Positions 22,435-36,437 of a DNA stretch of 64,000 bases are shown in pieces. Within the stretch, counting starts at the first letter, position 1. Each line of letters starts with the position of its first letter. Location: contig CAWZYM010000103.1 of assembly GCA_963966185.1 (NCBI GenBank), forward strand, positions 153,501 to 217,500, in the 5' to 3' direction. The notes beneath the pieces were generated by a model. That model was not told the DNA's origin. It searched no databases and saw only the letters and a program-made list of their open reading frames with translations. The stretch is from Rhabditoides inermis. Its lineage: Eukaryota > Nematoda > Chromadorea > Rhabditida > Rhabditidae. A program made the translations under genes and the position numbers.

Positions 22435-23182
22435 AGATTCCAAGAAATCCAAGAACTTATGATTTCTTAACTTATGGACGTAAACTTATATAATACGCAT
22501 TGTGTTTCTTCGGAATAAAATTCTTAGATTTATTTGGATCAAAGGTTCATGATAAACACCTCATATAATATTATTCTGGGAGATAGTTCGCCAGATTACG
22601 ATAGAAAATCGATCTACCCTCTAGTCGCATTCGATCTACCTTCTAGTCGCGAGGAGACCCAAGCGCGCGCTTTCAAACGATAATATTGATCAAAGAAGCC
22701 GGCAGGCGAATGAAAGAGGCCGCGCGATACTCGACCATTTGCTCGCGCTGTCTGACCTCTCTCGCTCGAAACTGAGTTTCGCCAACTGACCCCTAAGCCT
22801 AAGCCTACCAGGCGGCGACTATAAGCCCGATGATTTAACAGTTATTTGTGAAACATCTTGGACAACGAAGACTATGATCAAAAAACATGCAAGGAACAGT
22901 GCGCGGTTTACTGTATCGCCAGTTTTCATGAATGTTTTCATTTTCACCAACTTTCAAATCCACATACATCGGGTTCGATACAAATGTATTTACAAAAGCT
23001 TCGAACAAAATAAACGTATTCAGCATAAACAACTGTGCGGAAAGGCAAAATATCAACTTGAAGAGTAATGAGACCAAGGTCGTAGTCATAGATCAAAACA
23101 CCAGGTAAAACTGCACTCGAAGATACCGCGTAAGACCAAGTGAACATGGCAACAAAGTGGGCGGGACAGGAAAGGGCGGAGC
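22435..23182. other. P2b 3' flank and RPAIN 3' flank
   Basis: Near-identical to 10601-11352 by eye, differing by small indels. No intact gene. Confidence 0.55.
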
Positions 23183-23400
23183 CTAGCATACAGTGGTGTT
23201 CCATCCACACATCAGACAGTCGAGGCGCAGCTTCGGCTGCTGGTTGTTGAGGATACCCGGCACAGCGGGGCACCTAAAGTAGGGATTTCTCTCCCTCCTC
23301 TCTCTCTCTCTTTCTCTCTCTTTCTTTCTTTCTTTCTTTCTCTCTTCCTCTCCTTCACCCGCCTTCTCTCTCTCTCTTCCTCTCTTCCTCTCTCTCTCTT

Positions 23401-23442
<42 letters not shown>

Positions 23443-23528
23443 CACTCACCCCTCCGTGTGCTGCTGGAATGCCGCCTGCAACATCTCGTGCAATTTCTCC
23501 TGCGACGGCCGCGTCTCCCCGGTAAACG
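23183..23528 (-). pseudogene. RPAIN fragment RP-2 (last two exons)
   Basis: Terminal exon 23183-23273 is intact, ending CLMCGWNTTVC. The preceding exon starts at 23450 and breaks off at about 23528 after GGTAAACGC. There the sequence switches to a triplicated TTGCCAGG and then to the end of RGP1 exon 2. No 5' half is present. Confidence 0.82.
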
Positions 23529-23544
23529 CTTGCCAGGCTTGCCA

Positions 23545-23838
23545 GGCCACTGCCATTGCCAGGTTCGTAGCGCATGATTGTTGACAACTTGTTCAAATTG
23601 TGGTCATTCTCTTCGAAACACTTCTAAATCTCACTAGTCCCGAACACTTCGGAATGTCGTGCCATCCTTTCAAAACACCCTCGGATTTGCTTTCGGAGAA
23701 CTTTACTGACATGGCAAGTGTGTGGTTTCAGGCCGGCCGGCAACGTATTCGCGTCGGTGCCGACGGTGTTGTTTTGTGAGGCAGAGCTCGCGCCGGGAGA
23801 ACACAAGACCTACACGTGTCACGTGAGAGGGAGAGAGA

Positions 23839-23875
<37 letters not shown>

Positions 23876-23992
23876 ATTCCAGATCGAGCTTCCGTCGCAG
23901 GGCCTGCCTCCTTCGTGGCGTGGTCATCTCGTTCGATACTCGAACAAGATCACCGTGGCTGTCCAGCATGTGCGCGCCGCTATCAAGGTGCG

Positions 23993-24034
<42 letters not shown>

Positions 24035-25424
24035 GCTCACTAGATATTATGAGGGCTCTGGAACCAACCATTTGTAGAAGCTTCGTTTGAAGAAAACGAC
24101 GGTGAGACGCGTGTTTCTTTTACATTTCTACCCTGTAGTGTTCGGGTTGCTTCTTGCCTGTTCTTCCGGGTTGAGGTCTTTGGATGATTGTGGATTGGAT
24201 TTCTGGATTCGTATTCATAACCAGCACGAGTTGACTGTTTCGCATTCAGCTGATGCACCTTCCGGTGCGCATTCTTCCCTCGGTCGGCCTGGAGAGCCGC
24301 CCGCCGCCGCCCGCCAATCCATTCCTCCTCGAGACCGCACAGCAGGTATCGTGACATCACTTTCGTCAAAACACCATGAAAACACGTTTCACTCTCCTTT
24401 CTCTTACTCATTCTCCTGTACTCTGATGAGCGCAAGGAGCGTTTGCGCTTTCGTTTCCGGATCTACGGTTATCCTACGATTAATCTCTGGTTATCGAGCG
24501 TACGCCTACAGAAGGAACATGGAATGCGTGACGTTGACGTTGCCAGGTGACGGTGTCTGAGCTGGTGACGTCGGCGGTGGATCAGATCACGGCTCCCCGA
24601 CGGCCGCATTCCGTGGCGATGACCAACGCAGCCGGCAAGGTCACCCAGCTCACGCTCTACAAGAAGGCGTTCCGGCTGGGAGAGGAGGTGGGTGAGGGGG
24701 GGGGGGGGGTGATGACGTCACTTGAGTGACATCCAATCATTCGGAATCACTAACATGATCATGTGTTTGTGTCGAATGAAAGGTGTGTTCGCTATTGGGG
24801 CTCTTTGCATTCGCATTCATTGTTGATATGAGTATGCGTAGCGCTTGTGCATTGCAGGTGATTGGCCGACTGCAGTTCACGGACGCGTGTGTTCGAGTGG
24901 CACAGCTGGCAGTGTGGCTGGAGACAGTGGAGAGAGTGGTGGAGGAGGGAGAGGAGGGCGAGCGGGAGGGCATCCACGAGGGGGAGCAGAGCGTCGTCGT
25001 GAGTGCCTCCCCTCTCCATCCGCACCTTCTATCCATCTCTGTAGGTGCACGACCGGTGGCAGTCTGTGTCCGCGTGCGCCAAAGAGGACCACTTCCGACT
25101 CACTCTGCCCATGCACGCCCCGCCCACCTTCCACACCGAGTCGGGTCCGTCTCTCTCTCCCTCCCTCCCTCTCTCCCCACCCCCTCTCTTTCTCACCCCT
25201 CTCTCTCCCTTGCAGTGTCGGTCCGCTGGCGTGTCCGCTTCGAGTTTGTCACCTGTGTGCCGCCGAGTGTGTGTGATGAGGGCGGAGTGTGGACTGCTCC
25301 CCTGTCAGTGCCAGTGGAGACTCTCCATTGGAAGTGTGACGTGTTCGTCCTTCCCTGCTCTCCCGAGAATGCCGCGCTCACTGAGTGCGGACAGTTTCCC
25401 GGCGAGGCGAGCATACTCATTTAG
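23545..25424 (+). pseudogene. RGP1: RGP1 copy R3, lacking exon 1 and most of exon 2
   Basis: Exons 3-10 are present and open: 23732-23822, 23883-23987, 24078-24101, 24250-24345, 24547-24687, 24858-24998, 25045-25144 and 25216-25424. Only the last bases of exon 2 (about 23545-23562) survive, fused to the RPAIN fragment. The exon-3 end reads CAC before the donor instead of CAG. Without the N-terminal Rgp1 strands this is a 5'-truncated copy, although the remaining sequence shows no stops. Confidence 0.85.
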
Positions 25425-25820
25425 AAACTCTCGCTAGCCCGCAAAATCTTGAGATATTAACCTGACATTGTTGTATTTCACCTATATCACCCTTTTTTGT
25501 TAGGATTCTGTGACTTGTACAAACATTTCTTGGTGACTTGCTCTTGCTGTGATTTTTCGTGTGTGTGTTCATAATATTGTTATTAGTTTTACTTGCAATT
25601 GAGGTAAATGATATAAAGTAAAGTTTTTTGTGTGCGAGATAAATGATACGTATGTTTATGAAATGGATGTTCAGTTTGATTCGGGGAAACGTGGCAGATG
25701 GCAGAGAGAGGTGGTGGGGTGTCCGAGGTAGCCAAGTCTCCGTCTTCCTCACAGGGAAAGAGGCAAGGACGCATACACAATCGACCCCATGTTAACAAAT
25801 TTTTATCTCGCGCGAACAAA
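25425..25820. other. convergent 3' flanks of RGP1 R3 and TM-B2
   Basis: No gene seen. A diverged version of the 891-1362 junction; the polyadenylation hexamer here reads GGTAAA. Confidence 0.5.
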
Positions 25821-26692
25821 TCAAAGAATGAAATGAGCAATGATGGTGTATCCTACGAAGCCGGCTCCACACAGCAGAAGGAACGCGATCTTGTATATGA
25901 ACTGGCGGTCACCCACGTCGCGCTCGTGCTTCATCTCCGCGAACTTCATCTGCTGATTCATCTCTGCGAGCTTCAGCTGGTGCTTCTCGGTACGCTCCTC
26001 CCTGAATCATAGCAACATGAAGTTTTAATTTACAGCTGACACCACACACCACATACTATAATCAGAATCAGCGACTCAGATTGGATCTCTCTCTCTCTTT
26101 TATAGTAGGGACCACAACGTGACACGTAGAATTTCTGTCGAAATCATGTAACATTTTCTGACTGGACACGTTACTTGTTCTAATTAGCGTAGAACGATTC
26201 GCCCTTCCGCGCTGATTTCAACGGTATTTGATTTATGGGAAAACGTGCCCCGTAAAGTAGTGAAAATTGAGTAAATGTTATATAATGACGTCATATTTCT
26301 TTGATCTAGCCGCCAGCGCCCAAAACAAGTAATGAAAAACTATGTTGTAAGATACGTGTTTTATCAAGTACTCATTGATTACAATCAAACAAAGCTTACT
26401 GATACCGTTAGTAACAATTTTATTCATAATTTCACAGTTTATGACGTCATCAGTGCTTTGATCTAGCCGCCCTCTGTCGCACTTTCCCTGTGTGAGCGCG
26501 CGCTCGGATGTGCGCGCGCCGTGCGGAATTAGAGCGCAACGTGAACAATGAACCCTATGAACATTATATATTTTTGAAATCAGCTTGGAACTATCTACAT
26601 TATTATTTCAAATCTAATACCACATTTAAACATCAGAAAATCTCGTTGTGGTCCCTACTTTTATAGTACTCTCTCCGCGTCTCTGATCCGTG

Positions 26693-26740
<48 letters not shown>

Positions 26741-27637
26741 GACGTTCTGATTGCGAGGCTTGTCGCCAGTCAGCCAGACCACATATCACCTCACTTGGAT
26801 TGGAACACACATGGCTATGATCGATCGATTCACTCGTACACGATTTGACACTTGAAAACAGACAAACAGAAGGAATTGCATCAGAAGTTCTAGACTCACA
26901 CAAATCTCAAGCTATTATCAAAAAACCACAAACGTTCTCAGAATAAAAACCATGATAACTCACAACTCATGAAGGCGGGTGTTGGCCGTCGCGTCAAAGA
27001 GTATGTCGTACTGGATCGCCCTAACGATCTCCTCCTCCACGTACTTCTGCGCCTTGTTCGAGTGGCTCTCCAGATCCTGATCTCCCATCTCCACCACGTC
27101 TTCTGCACCCATTCTAAAACAAGTAAATCAGTACCGCAAAAAGAAACAAGAAATGAAAAAAATGATGAAAGAAATGCAATGAACAGATGTTGGCAACTGA
27201 CGGCTGTTGCGTTGGAACCGCTTGGTCTCTACTCTACAGATAGATAGTATACAGGTCTTAGGCGCAGAGGAGGTCACGTATACCCGGCGTGACTTGCGCT
27301 TGGATGAAACACTTGTTGGAAGATAAACTACTCGATCTCACCCGTCTTTTCTCACATCACATCACAAGTCAAGTGTTCTGATAGTGCGAATATCCACCCA
27401 TGAAAAATGCCTGGATGAATGATTTTGGCTCCAGATAACAAATTGGCAGGTGTAGTTTTCGTGTTCAAAAGAAATGTACACAAATAACGTTGAAAATCGT
27501 TATCTGTACAATTTCAGTGAGTATATCATACCTTTTTACATTGTCAAGTAGTTCCGTATCCAGTAGCCTGTAATTAAATGAATAATTACACAAACTATCT
27601 AGACATAAAACACTAACCTCTGATATTTATGAAGCAT
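25821..27637 (-). CDS. TM-B2: small C-terminally anchored membrane protein, type B
   Basis: Exons 27618-27637, 27532-27567, 26964-27113 and 25821-26001 (minus) close in phase to exactly 128 residues, the same length as TM-A1. MLHKYQR and LLDTELLDNVK match type A almost perfectly. The central exon differs (KAQKYVEEEIVRAIQYDILF). The last exon has a helix-forming stretch (EKHQLKLAEMNQQMKFAEMK) followed by a C-terminal hydrophobic anchor (IAFLLLCGAGFVGYTIIAHF). It is the intact counterpart of TM-B1. Intron 3 carries a 552-bp MITE. Likely a tail-anchored protein; family unrecognised. Confidence 0.72.
26106..26657. mobile_element. 552-bp MITE with 14-bp terminal inverted repeats
   Basis: Starts TAGGGACCACAACG and ends CGTTGTGGTCCCTA (perfect 14-bp inverted repeats). 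It is flanked by direct repeats CTTTTATAG at 26097-26105 and 26658-26666. The paralogous TM-B1 intron has a single CTTTTATAG at 3277-3285 with no insertion. An 8-9-bp duplication fits hAT-like or Mutator-like transposition. The interior lacks coding capacity and contains TTTGATCTAGCCGCC twice. Confidence 0.93.
26696..26737. repeat. (GA)n microsatellite in TM-B2 intron 3
   Basis: Perfect GA tract. The corresponding TM-B1 tract (3307-3390) is longer and interrupted. Confidence 0.9.
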
Positions 27638-27906
27638 TATTCGATGTATGCAAAGTGAAAGACAACAGATATACTCACTAAATAAATCTGATCAGAAATG
27701 ATAAGATTGCGATTGTTATCAAATACAGTATCAAACATGATTATGAATACGATAAGATATGCGAGCGCATACGATTGGAGATTGGACATTGGGTCTTTTC
27801 TACACTAAACGCTAAATGTACATTGTACATTCATTATATCTAGAAGGGACTCGAATACGCGTAAACAGCCGCGGCCCGCTGATCGCTTGTCACCCAAGTA
27901 CATAAG

Positions 27907-28134
27907 ATGAACGAGCAGATACAGCGCATGCGCAACTTCCACAAGACGCAGACAAGTGAGTGACGCCGTCGATTGTCTGACTGTCTGATTTATCGATTGA
28001 TCGATTGATGTGTGACGTCATAGTGCGGCAGGCTGGCGGCTGCCACCGCTGCTCGCGATTCTGCGGAGCATACGGTGCTGCGGCGGCGGAGGTGGCGGGT
28101 CCGAAGGACCTCGAGACGGAGGGCCACCACTACT

Positions 28135-28184
<50 letters not shown>

Positions 28185-28742
28185 GCTGGAGGGGAGACTG
28201 GTGGAGAAGCACGTACTGGCCAGCAGGGTCAAGGAGCTGGACGAAATGTGGGAGGGGAGAGGCAGAGAGAGAAAGAGAGCCGTGTGTGATTTGTATTGAT
28301 TTATTGATTTCGCTCGTCCCTGTCGGCCAACTTTCGGCGAGTTGAAATTGAAGAGCTTTTTGCATTTCAGAACCCGTGTCGTCGTCGTACACCACATAGA
28401 AGCTCCTGCGTGGTGGTCTGGCATGAGCGTCGCCAAGGTTCACCCACGTAGTACAGGCTATTGGACTGGATGGACATGGTGCAGGTGCAGGCGTCAGATG
28501 ACGCAGACAGATTCGTGCAGGGGTGCTTCAAGCAGAGCGCGTGTGTGGCGTGGCGCTCGTCCCGCTTGCACACCATCACCCGACTCACCATCGAAAGCCG
28601 CAAGAAGACCGGCTGTGTTTCTTTTCAATCCATTTCTTAGTTATGTCTCTCTTGCTGTTTATTGATCGTTCATCGCTGCGTATTCTAGGGCACCATCTCC
28701 CAACTGCAGTTCGTGTATCTGACTGGCTCGGAGAACGCGTAA
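27907..28742 (+). CDS. P1c: second copy of the P1 gene
   Basis: Near-identical to P1a at 8822-9655. Exon 1 at 27907-27955 is followed by the Cys-rich exon from 28024 and a (GA)n tract at about 28136-28178. This tract differs from the P1a tract by one GA unit, so the two copies are read in different frames downstream, and neither is in the frame giving LEGRLVEKHVLASRV. The terminal exon ends at TAA 28740-28742, overlapping AATAAA at 28741-28746. Probably non-functional in this form; function unknown. Confidence 0.45.
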
Positions 28743-29056
28743 TAAAATGTGCGGAAGAAGATCAAAGTTCAAACATTTTTCTAGTGAAACCACTAAACGT
28801 ACACAACGCACAGTGTACATTGAATGCGAGTAGAATGGTCGAGTGCGCGCAATCAGCGCCTCTCCGCCGCTCTCGTCTATGCTAATTCGAGTGGCGCGCA
28901 GTGGGGCGTTCGAGCGTGTCTCGCAGACGATTCGACCCTATTTGAATACGTGATATCGATAAGAATGGGGCTGACGCAAGATCGACAACCCCCCCCCCCC
29001 TCGTGTCATTTCTTCTCGAAGTGGCGCGCTGGAAGGTCGAGGCGGAGCGCGCGTCG

Positions 29057-29692
29057 ATGTTGGAGGACACCCACTTCTTCGCAGAACAGTGAGTAAGGGC
29101 GGTGTCCCATTGTGTGCTCGTATGTGTTATAGTGGAATTGAACAATGGGGATGGGACCATTGCAGCCAGTCGACGTCCGCTACCAATAGGAGCACGGAAC
29201 CACCCACGTGGTGGATCGCAATGGACCTGTCCAAGGTATATACACGTAAAACTGGCTATGGGACTTGACATTGTTCAGTTGACGAACGACAGTGAGAGGT
29301 TTGTGTTGCAATGCCTCCAGACAATCGACTGGTCTTCGTGGGTAACTGTTGATGACATGATGAGCACGTGCGCGATTCCGCACAGCATTCTGTTCAACAA
29401 CAGGTGCAGGACCAAGAAGAACTCTCAAGAGTGAGTTGCGAGTGAATGTTGATGTTTTGAATTTGCATTCATCCTATTTAGGCATGTCCGCAGGGTCATT
29501 CGGGATGCCGCCGTGGAATTGAGCATCAAAGATGTGCTCCAGAGAGACAAGATCCTCGCGCGCAAAGGCAACCAGGAGCGTTGGGTGGTGCGTGCTTATA
29601 CTCTCATCTCCTGTTCTCACCGAATCTTTCAGAACATGTTCAGGATGAGCGGTCGCCGGTTTAACCACAAGTGTGAAGTTGAGGCAGAGTGA
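29057..29692 (+). CDS. P2c: intact copy of the unrecognised P2 gene (150 residues)
   Basis: Exons 29057-29088, 29133-29235, 29279-29430, 29482-29587 and 29633-29692 have GT-AG junctions and close in phase to 150 residues. Visible features are a Trp/Ser-rich N-terminus (EQWGWDHCSQS, then PPTWWIAMDLSK), the motif SERFVLQCLQTIDW shared with P1 and P3, a charged helix (HVRRVIRDAAVELS) and a basic stretch (RMSGRRFNHKCE). No signal peptide or membrane segment. The reading frame is open for some distance upstream of the chosen ATG, so the N-terminus may be longer. The start codon is conserved in P2a and P2b. Of three P2 copies only this one lacks a stop or frameshift, suggesting retained function. 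Family not recognised. Confidence 0.6.
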
Positions 29693-29714
29693 CAGTCCAA
29701 GAACAAAAACTTGA

Positions 29715-29812
29715 CTTAAAAACTTATAACTTATGACTTCTCAACTTATGACTTATAACTTATGACTTCTTAACTTATGACTTCTTAACTTATGATCTCT
29801 TAACTTTTGGAC
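29715..29812. repeat. degenerate tandem repeat of AACTTATGACTTCTT-type units
   Basis: Five or so units of about 15-17 bases in the P2c 3' flank. The corresponding flanks of P2a and P2b carry only a single such unit. Confidence 0.75.
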
Positions 29813-29869
29813 GTGAACTTGCATTGTGTTTTTCCGGAATAAAATTCTTAGATTTATTTGGATCAAAGG

Positions 29870-30433
29870 CGTCCTGCGACAGCCGCGTCTCCCCGGTGAA
29901 CGCGTGCTCAAAGCCACAGCCCTGAAATGATACAATGAGGCTCGGCCCGTCTCGCCCCGCCCACTCTCACCTCGCAGCGCACTCCCATTCCGTTCATCCA
30001 CTGCACATTGGCCTTCTTGCAGGCGGGACATAGAATGGGGGGAGAGAAGAGGTCGTCGTAGGTCTCTGCCTCGTGCGAGTGAAACAGGAGGTACTCGGCC
30101 ACGTCTGAAACACAACCTCTCACATAAGTCACACAGCCATGTTCCAGTCAGAAGACTGCTTCTTTTCGTGCGAGTTTGTAAATCCTTCTCTCTTGTTTCT
30201 CTGTATCATAGTAGATGTCTTATATCAACGGCCCCGTCTGCCGCCCCCCCTGGGGGTGAAGCATCCCTTGCTGCTTTCCAACGGTGACTCCCCATTTGAC
30301 TTTGTTTTGTTGTATCATCCTTTTCCCTTTTTCACGTGTTATCATGCAACTGTATAATTTTTTTTCTCTTTTTCTCCTCTCCCTTGTCCTATTACGAGAC
30401 TACTCCCTTTATTTCTCCTTTCTCTCTCTCCCC

Positions 30434-30473
<40 letters not shown>

Positions 30474-30882
30474 CCTCTCTCCTCTCTCTCTCTCTCTTTC
30501 TCCCCCTCTCTCCTCACCCTGTGCATTGAGCTCCTCGATCATCTCCGTCTCTAGTCTGGCCAGCTCGTCAGGGTCGGCGACCGGACCCATCTCTGCCATC
30601 ACCTCCTTCACCACCGCCGCCATGCGATGCCGCGCGGCGATCGCGTCCTCTCGCGCGGCGCCGCGACGCGACAACAGACGGGACGCGCACTCCTGAAACC
30701 ATTCGCTACTCACTAACAGCTCAGAAAGAATCTTAAGAGAGAATATGACGCCAACAAATGGATACTAGACCCCTTCTCTCCCTCTCACCTTCCTTCCCTC
30801 TCACCTTCCTCATCCGCTCCCTCCAGTCTCCTCCTCCTCCTCGTCCATTCTTGTACTGATGCAGGCGGTTCACCGTCTTCAT
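29870..30882 (-). pseudogene. RPAIN: RPAIN copy RP-3, lacking its 3' end
   Basis: Exons 1-3 are intact and open (30805-30882, 30518-30692, 29971-30104), encoding MKTVNRLHQYKNGRG, the central helical region and the CPACKK half of the zinc site. The fourth exon is cut at about 29871, and the terminal exon with the second CxxC is missing. The breakpoint joins the 3' flank of P2c. Intron (CT)n/(C)n tracts match those of intact RPAIN at 37.46-38.77 kb. Confidence 0.85.
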
Positions 30883-31121
30883 TCTCTTTCAATTACTGAA
30901 CACATAGAACATAGATACAACAAATCACAACTCAATGTAACAGATATCAACACCGACACTCAACGGTTCCCATTTCTCAATCACATCCAACAAGTACACA
31001 AAATACTTTATTACACCACACTTCACAAAACCAACTTCGAGTTACATCAAGATATCATAAACATACTGCATAACATACTCAATACTATACACTCGTAGAA
31101 AACTTCACCTCTCCCTTTCTT

Positions 31122-31671
31122 CTACCGGCCCCATCCGGCCCCGCCATACCCACCCTGTGCATACTGCACATAGCCCGCGCCGCCAATCGGTCTGCCGTAC
31201 TGGTCAAACTGCTGCGGCTGTGGCTGGGGCTGCATGTACTGCTGCTGGGGGTACACGCCGGGCGCGTATTGCATCATGGGCTGTGCCGGCGCGCCCCATC
31301 CCATCTGCATGCCCGGCTGCACTGCCACCGCCGCCACCTGGGTCTGTGCCGGCACTGCGGTCGCCGACGGCTGAGCCAGGGGCTGCGGCTGCTGTTGCTG
31401 TTGCTGCGCGAGTCGCTGATTCACGGCACTCGGCGTATCCCTAGCCGACACTCCCTGCAACCTCATCCATACACAACATCAACACCAATAACATCCATAC
31501 TAACCGCGATGGAGGTGGGCGTGGAGACGACAGGCTGCATCTGAGGTTGCGACGCGGGTGTCTGCTGCTGAGCGGCAGGCTGGGCGGTGGTGGAATAGCC
31601 GTTCGGCTGGTAGTATCCCTGCGGCGGGAACTGACGCTGCAGCTGAATCTGCTGCGGCTGGTAGCCAGTCG
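31122..31671 (-). pseudogene. 3' fragment of the giant zinc-finger gene (last two exons)
   Basis: Terminal exon 31122-31454 and part of the preceding exon 31505-31671 closely match 39002-39331 and 39381-39587, including the Gln/Pro-rich repeats and the GGYGGAGWGR end. Homology stops at about 31671 after the codons for TGYQPQQ. Upstream sequence is unrelated. It sits in the same position relative to RP-3 as the real gene does to intact RPAIN. Confidence 0.88.
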
Positions 31672-31789
31672 GGCATTTTGATGCGATATTCTCGCCTCAG
31701 GGTGCCCCTCCGACAGGTGCCGTGCTCCCGCAACACACACATCAACTCACGTCCATTCAAATATCATATGCAGAAATACATAAAACCAT

Positions 31790-32345
31790 TCAACGATTAG
31801 CATCAAAAACTAATACCAGTCCCGGTGGCATCACTCACACTTTTCTGAAGAACACGGTAGATACTATTAGTGTCCCACTTTCGATTCTTTTTTTCAATGT
31901 CCACATCGGTCTGCGCAGTCCCCCGAATCTGGAGACTGGCGTATATCAAGCCATTGTTCAAAAAGGGATCTCGTGATAACATCTCTAATTACCGCCCTAT
32001 TAGTCTTACCAGCAGTGTTGCCAAAGTCCTTGAGCGCATTTTTGTTAAACAATTGACTTCATTCCTCGAATCAAATAACCTTATCTCATCTAAGCAGTTT
32101 GGTTTTTGCAAGAATCGTTCGACAGGCGCTCAACTCATTCAGTGCTATAGTCATTGGTTGAAACATGTTTCTAACGGTTTTGTGATTGATTGCATATACA
32201 TCGATTTTAAGAAAGCTTTCGACACTATAAACCATTCTCTTTTATTTAATAAGTTGCATTCGCTCGTTGTAAGAGGAAATGTATTGGGGTGGATTCGTAG
32301 CTTCCTGTCCGACCGTTGCCAACAGGTGATGGTTGGAGAGGAACT
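31790..32345 (+). mobile_element. internal fragment of a non-LTR retrotransposon reverse transcriptase
   Basis: Encodes the first RT motifs of a CR1/Jockey-like element: IKPLFKKGSRDNISNYRPIS, GFCKNRSTGAQL and IDFKKAFDTINH. The sequence ends near SDRCQQVMVGEEL, before the YxDD motif. A frameshift near 31920-31940 separates the upstream KTNTSPGGITHTFLKN part. The element is truncated at both ends and lies exactly at the junction between the giant-gene fragment and RGP1 copy R4. It is unrelated to the intact RTE element at 39.6-42.7 kb. Confidence 0.85.
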
Positions 32346-32402
32346 TTCCGCACCAAGTCCAAGACTCGTCAATCGTCTTTCCGCACCAAGACTCGTCGAC
32401 TC

Positions 32403-34532
<2,130 letters not shown>

Positions 34533-34996
34533 AAACTTTCGCTAGCCCGGAAAATGAAGAGATTTTAACCTGACATTATTGTATTTCAAATTTCAACTAT
34601 ATCTCCTACTCCTTTATTCATTAGGATTGTGTGACTTGTACAAACAATTCTTGGTGACTTGCGACTACTGTGATATTTCGTGTGTGTGTTCATAATATTG
34701 TTATTAGTTCTATCTGCAATTGAGATAAATGGTATAAAAAATCTTGCCTCCGAGGCAAATGATGAGCCTGTATATGAAGTAGATGTTCAAAATACATATA
34801 TTATATTATATTCAAGTATTGGGTGATCGGGGAAAAGAGAGGTTGGCCGAGAGGCGTTGCGAGAGGGGGGGGGAGGAGGAGGGGGCGAGGTAGCCAAGTA
34901 CACGATTTGACACTCTAAAACAGTCTTCCTCATTGGGAAAGAGGGCACATAAACAATCGACCCGATATTAACAAAGTTTTATCTCGCCAGAAGAAG

Positions 34997-35266
34997 TCAC
35001 AGATAAACATGCACAAGTATCGCGTAGACAATCATTCCCCGGCTCCGCACAGCAGAATGAAGACGAACTTGGACACGAACCGGAACACGAATTGGCGGTC
35101 AGCCATTTTGCTCTGGTGCGCCTGCCTGATCTCCACGAGCTTGAGCTCGTGCTCCTGCTTGTGCGCCTCACTGAATCATAGCAACATGAAGTTTTAATTT
35201 ACAGCTGACACAACGAAGCAGATTGGCTTTCTCTTTTATTTTACGCTCTCCGCGTCTCTGATCCGT

Positions 35267-35311
<45 letters not shown>

Positions 35312-36228
35312 CGGAAGTTCTGATTGCGAATCTAGCTATGCCTTGGCCGGTGGCTTGTCGTCAGCCAGTCAGACAACATATCACCTCACTTAGATTGGAA
35401 CGCACATGGCTACGATGGATCGGTTCACTCGTACACGATTTTACACTTGCAAACAGTCAACCAGAAGGAATTGTGCTGCATCAGGATAACAGGAATTTTA
35501 GACTCACCTGAATCTCAGGCTAAAATCAAAAACACAAAGGCTTTCGCTCTCCGAATAAAAACAACAATAAGTACTCACAACGCGAGGCGATGGGCGCTCG
35601 CCTCCTTATCGAAGAAGACCGAGAACTCGGACGCCTTCTCGTTGTTCTTGTCGGCGTCCTTGTCCTTGACCTTGACCTTGTTCTTCAAGTCCGGCTCGTC
35701 TCCAATCTCCATCTCCACAACTACGTGCTCACCCATGCTGAAATAATTAATCAATACAGCAAAAAGAAACAAAATAGCTAAAAGAAATGCGAGGGAGGAA
35801 CAGATGTTGGCGACTGTTGCGTTTGAACCGCTTCGTCTCCACCATACAGAAAGAGAGTATACAGGTCATACACGCAGAGGAGGTCACGTAAACCCGGCGT
35901 GACTTGCGCTCAGATGAAACCCTTGTTGGAGAATAAACAACTCGATCTTGCCCGTCTTTTCTCAAATCACATCACAAGTGTTCTGATAGCGCGAATATCC
36001 ATGAAAAATGCCTGGATGAATGATTTTGGCTACAGATTTGCTGGAGTAGTTTTTCGTGTTCAGGTTAAATGTATACGTATAACGTTGAAAATCTTAAACT
36101 GTACGAGATCAGTAAGTATATCATACCTTTTTACATTGTCGAGTAGTTCCGTATCCAGAAGCCTGTAATGCAATGAACACATACTATATAGACATAAAAC
36201 ACTAACCTCTGATATTTATGAAACATGA
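34997..36228 (-). pseudogene. TM-A2: type-A membrane protein gene with a 2-base insertion
   Basis: Exons 36209-36228, 36127-36162, 35579-35737 and 34997-35170 correspond one-to-one to intact TM-A1. The last exon is 174 instead of 172 bases. Two extra bases after the LLCGAG codons (around 35035-35040) create an early TGA and remove the last dozen residues of the membrane anchor. The rest is near-identical to TM-A1. It may still make a protein with a shortened anchor. Confidence 0.75.
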
Positions 36229-36437
36229 TGTGATTTATGCAATGTGAAAGACAACAGATATACTCACTAAATAAATCTGATCAGAAATGATAAGATTGCG
36301 CTGTTATCAACTACAGTATCAAACATGTTTATGAATACGATAAGATATGCGAGCGCATATGATTGGATCTTTTCGACAGTGTACAGTGATAAGGAGAAAA
36401 GTAGAACGTGAGAGAGTAAGTAATATTATATTATACT

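Noticed and set aside
29057..29692. P2 as a small Tim (Tim8/9/10) chaperone
   Set aside because: No twin CX3C motifs; the cysteines are irregularly spaced.
1363..29692. TM/P clusters as a selfish toxin-antidote pair
   Set aside because: Convergent small fast-evolving genes are suggestive, but nothing in the sequence indicates toxicity or neutralisation.
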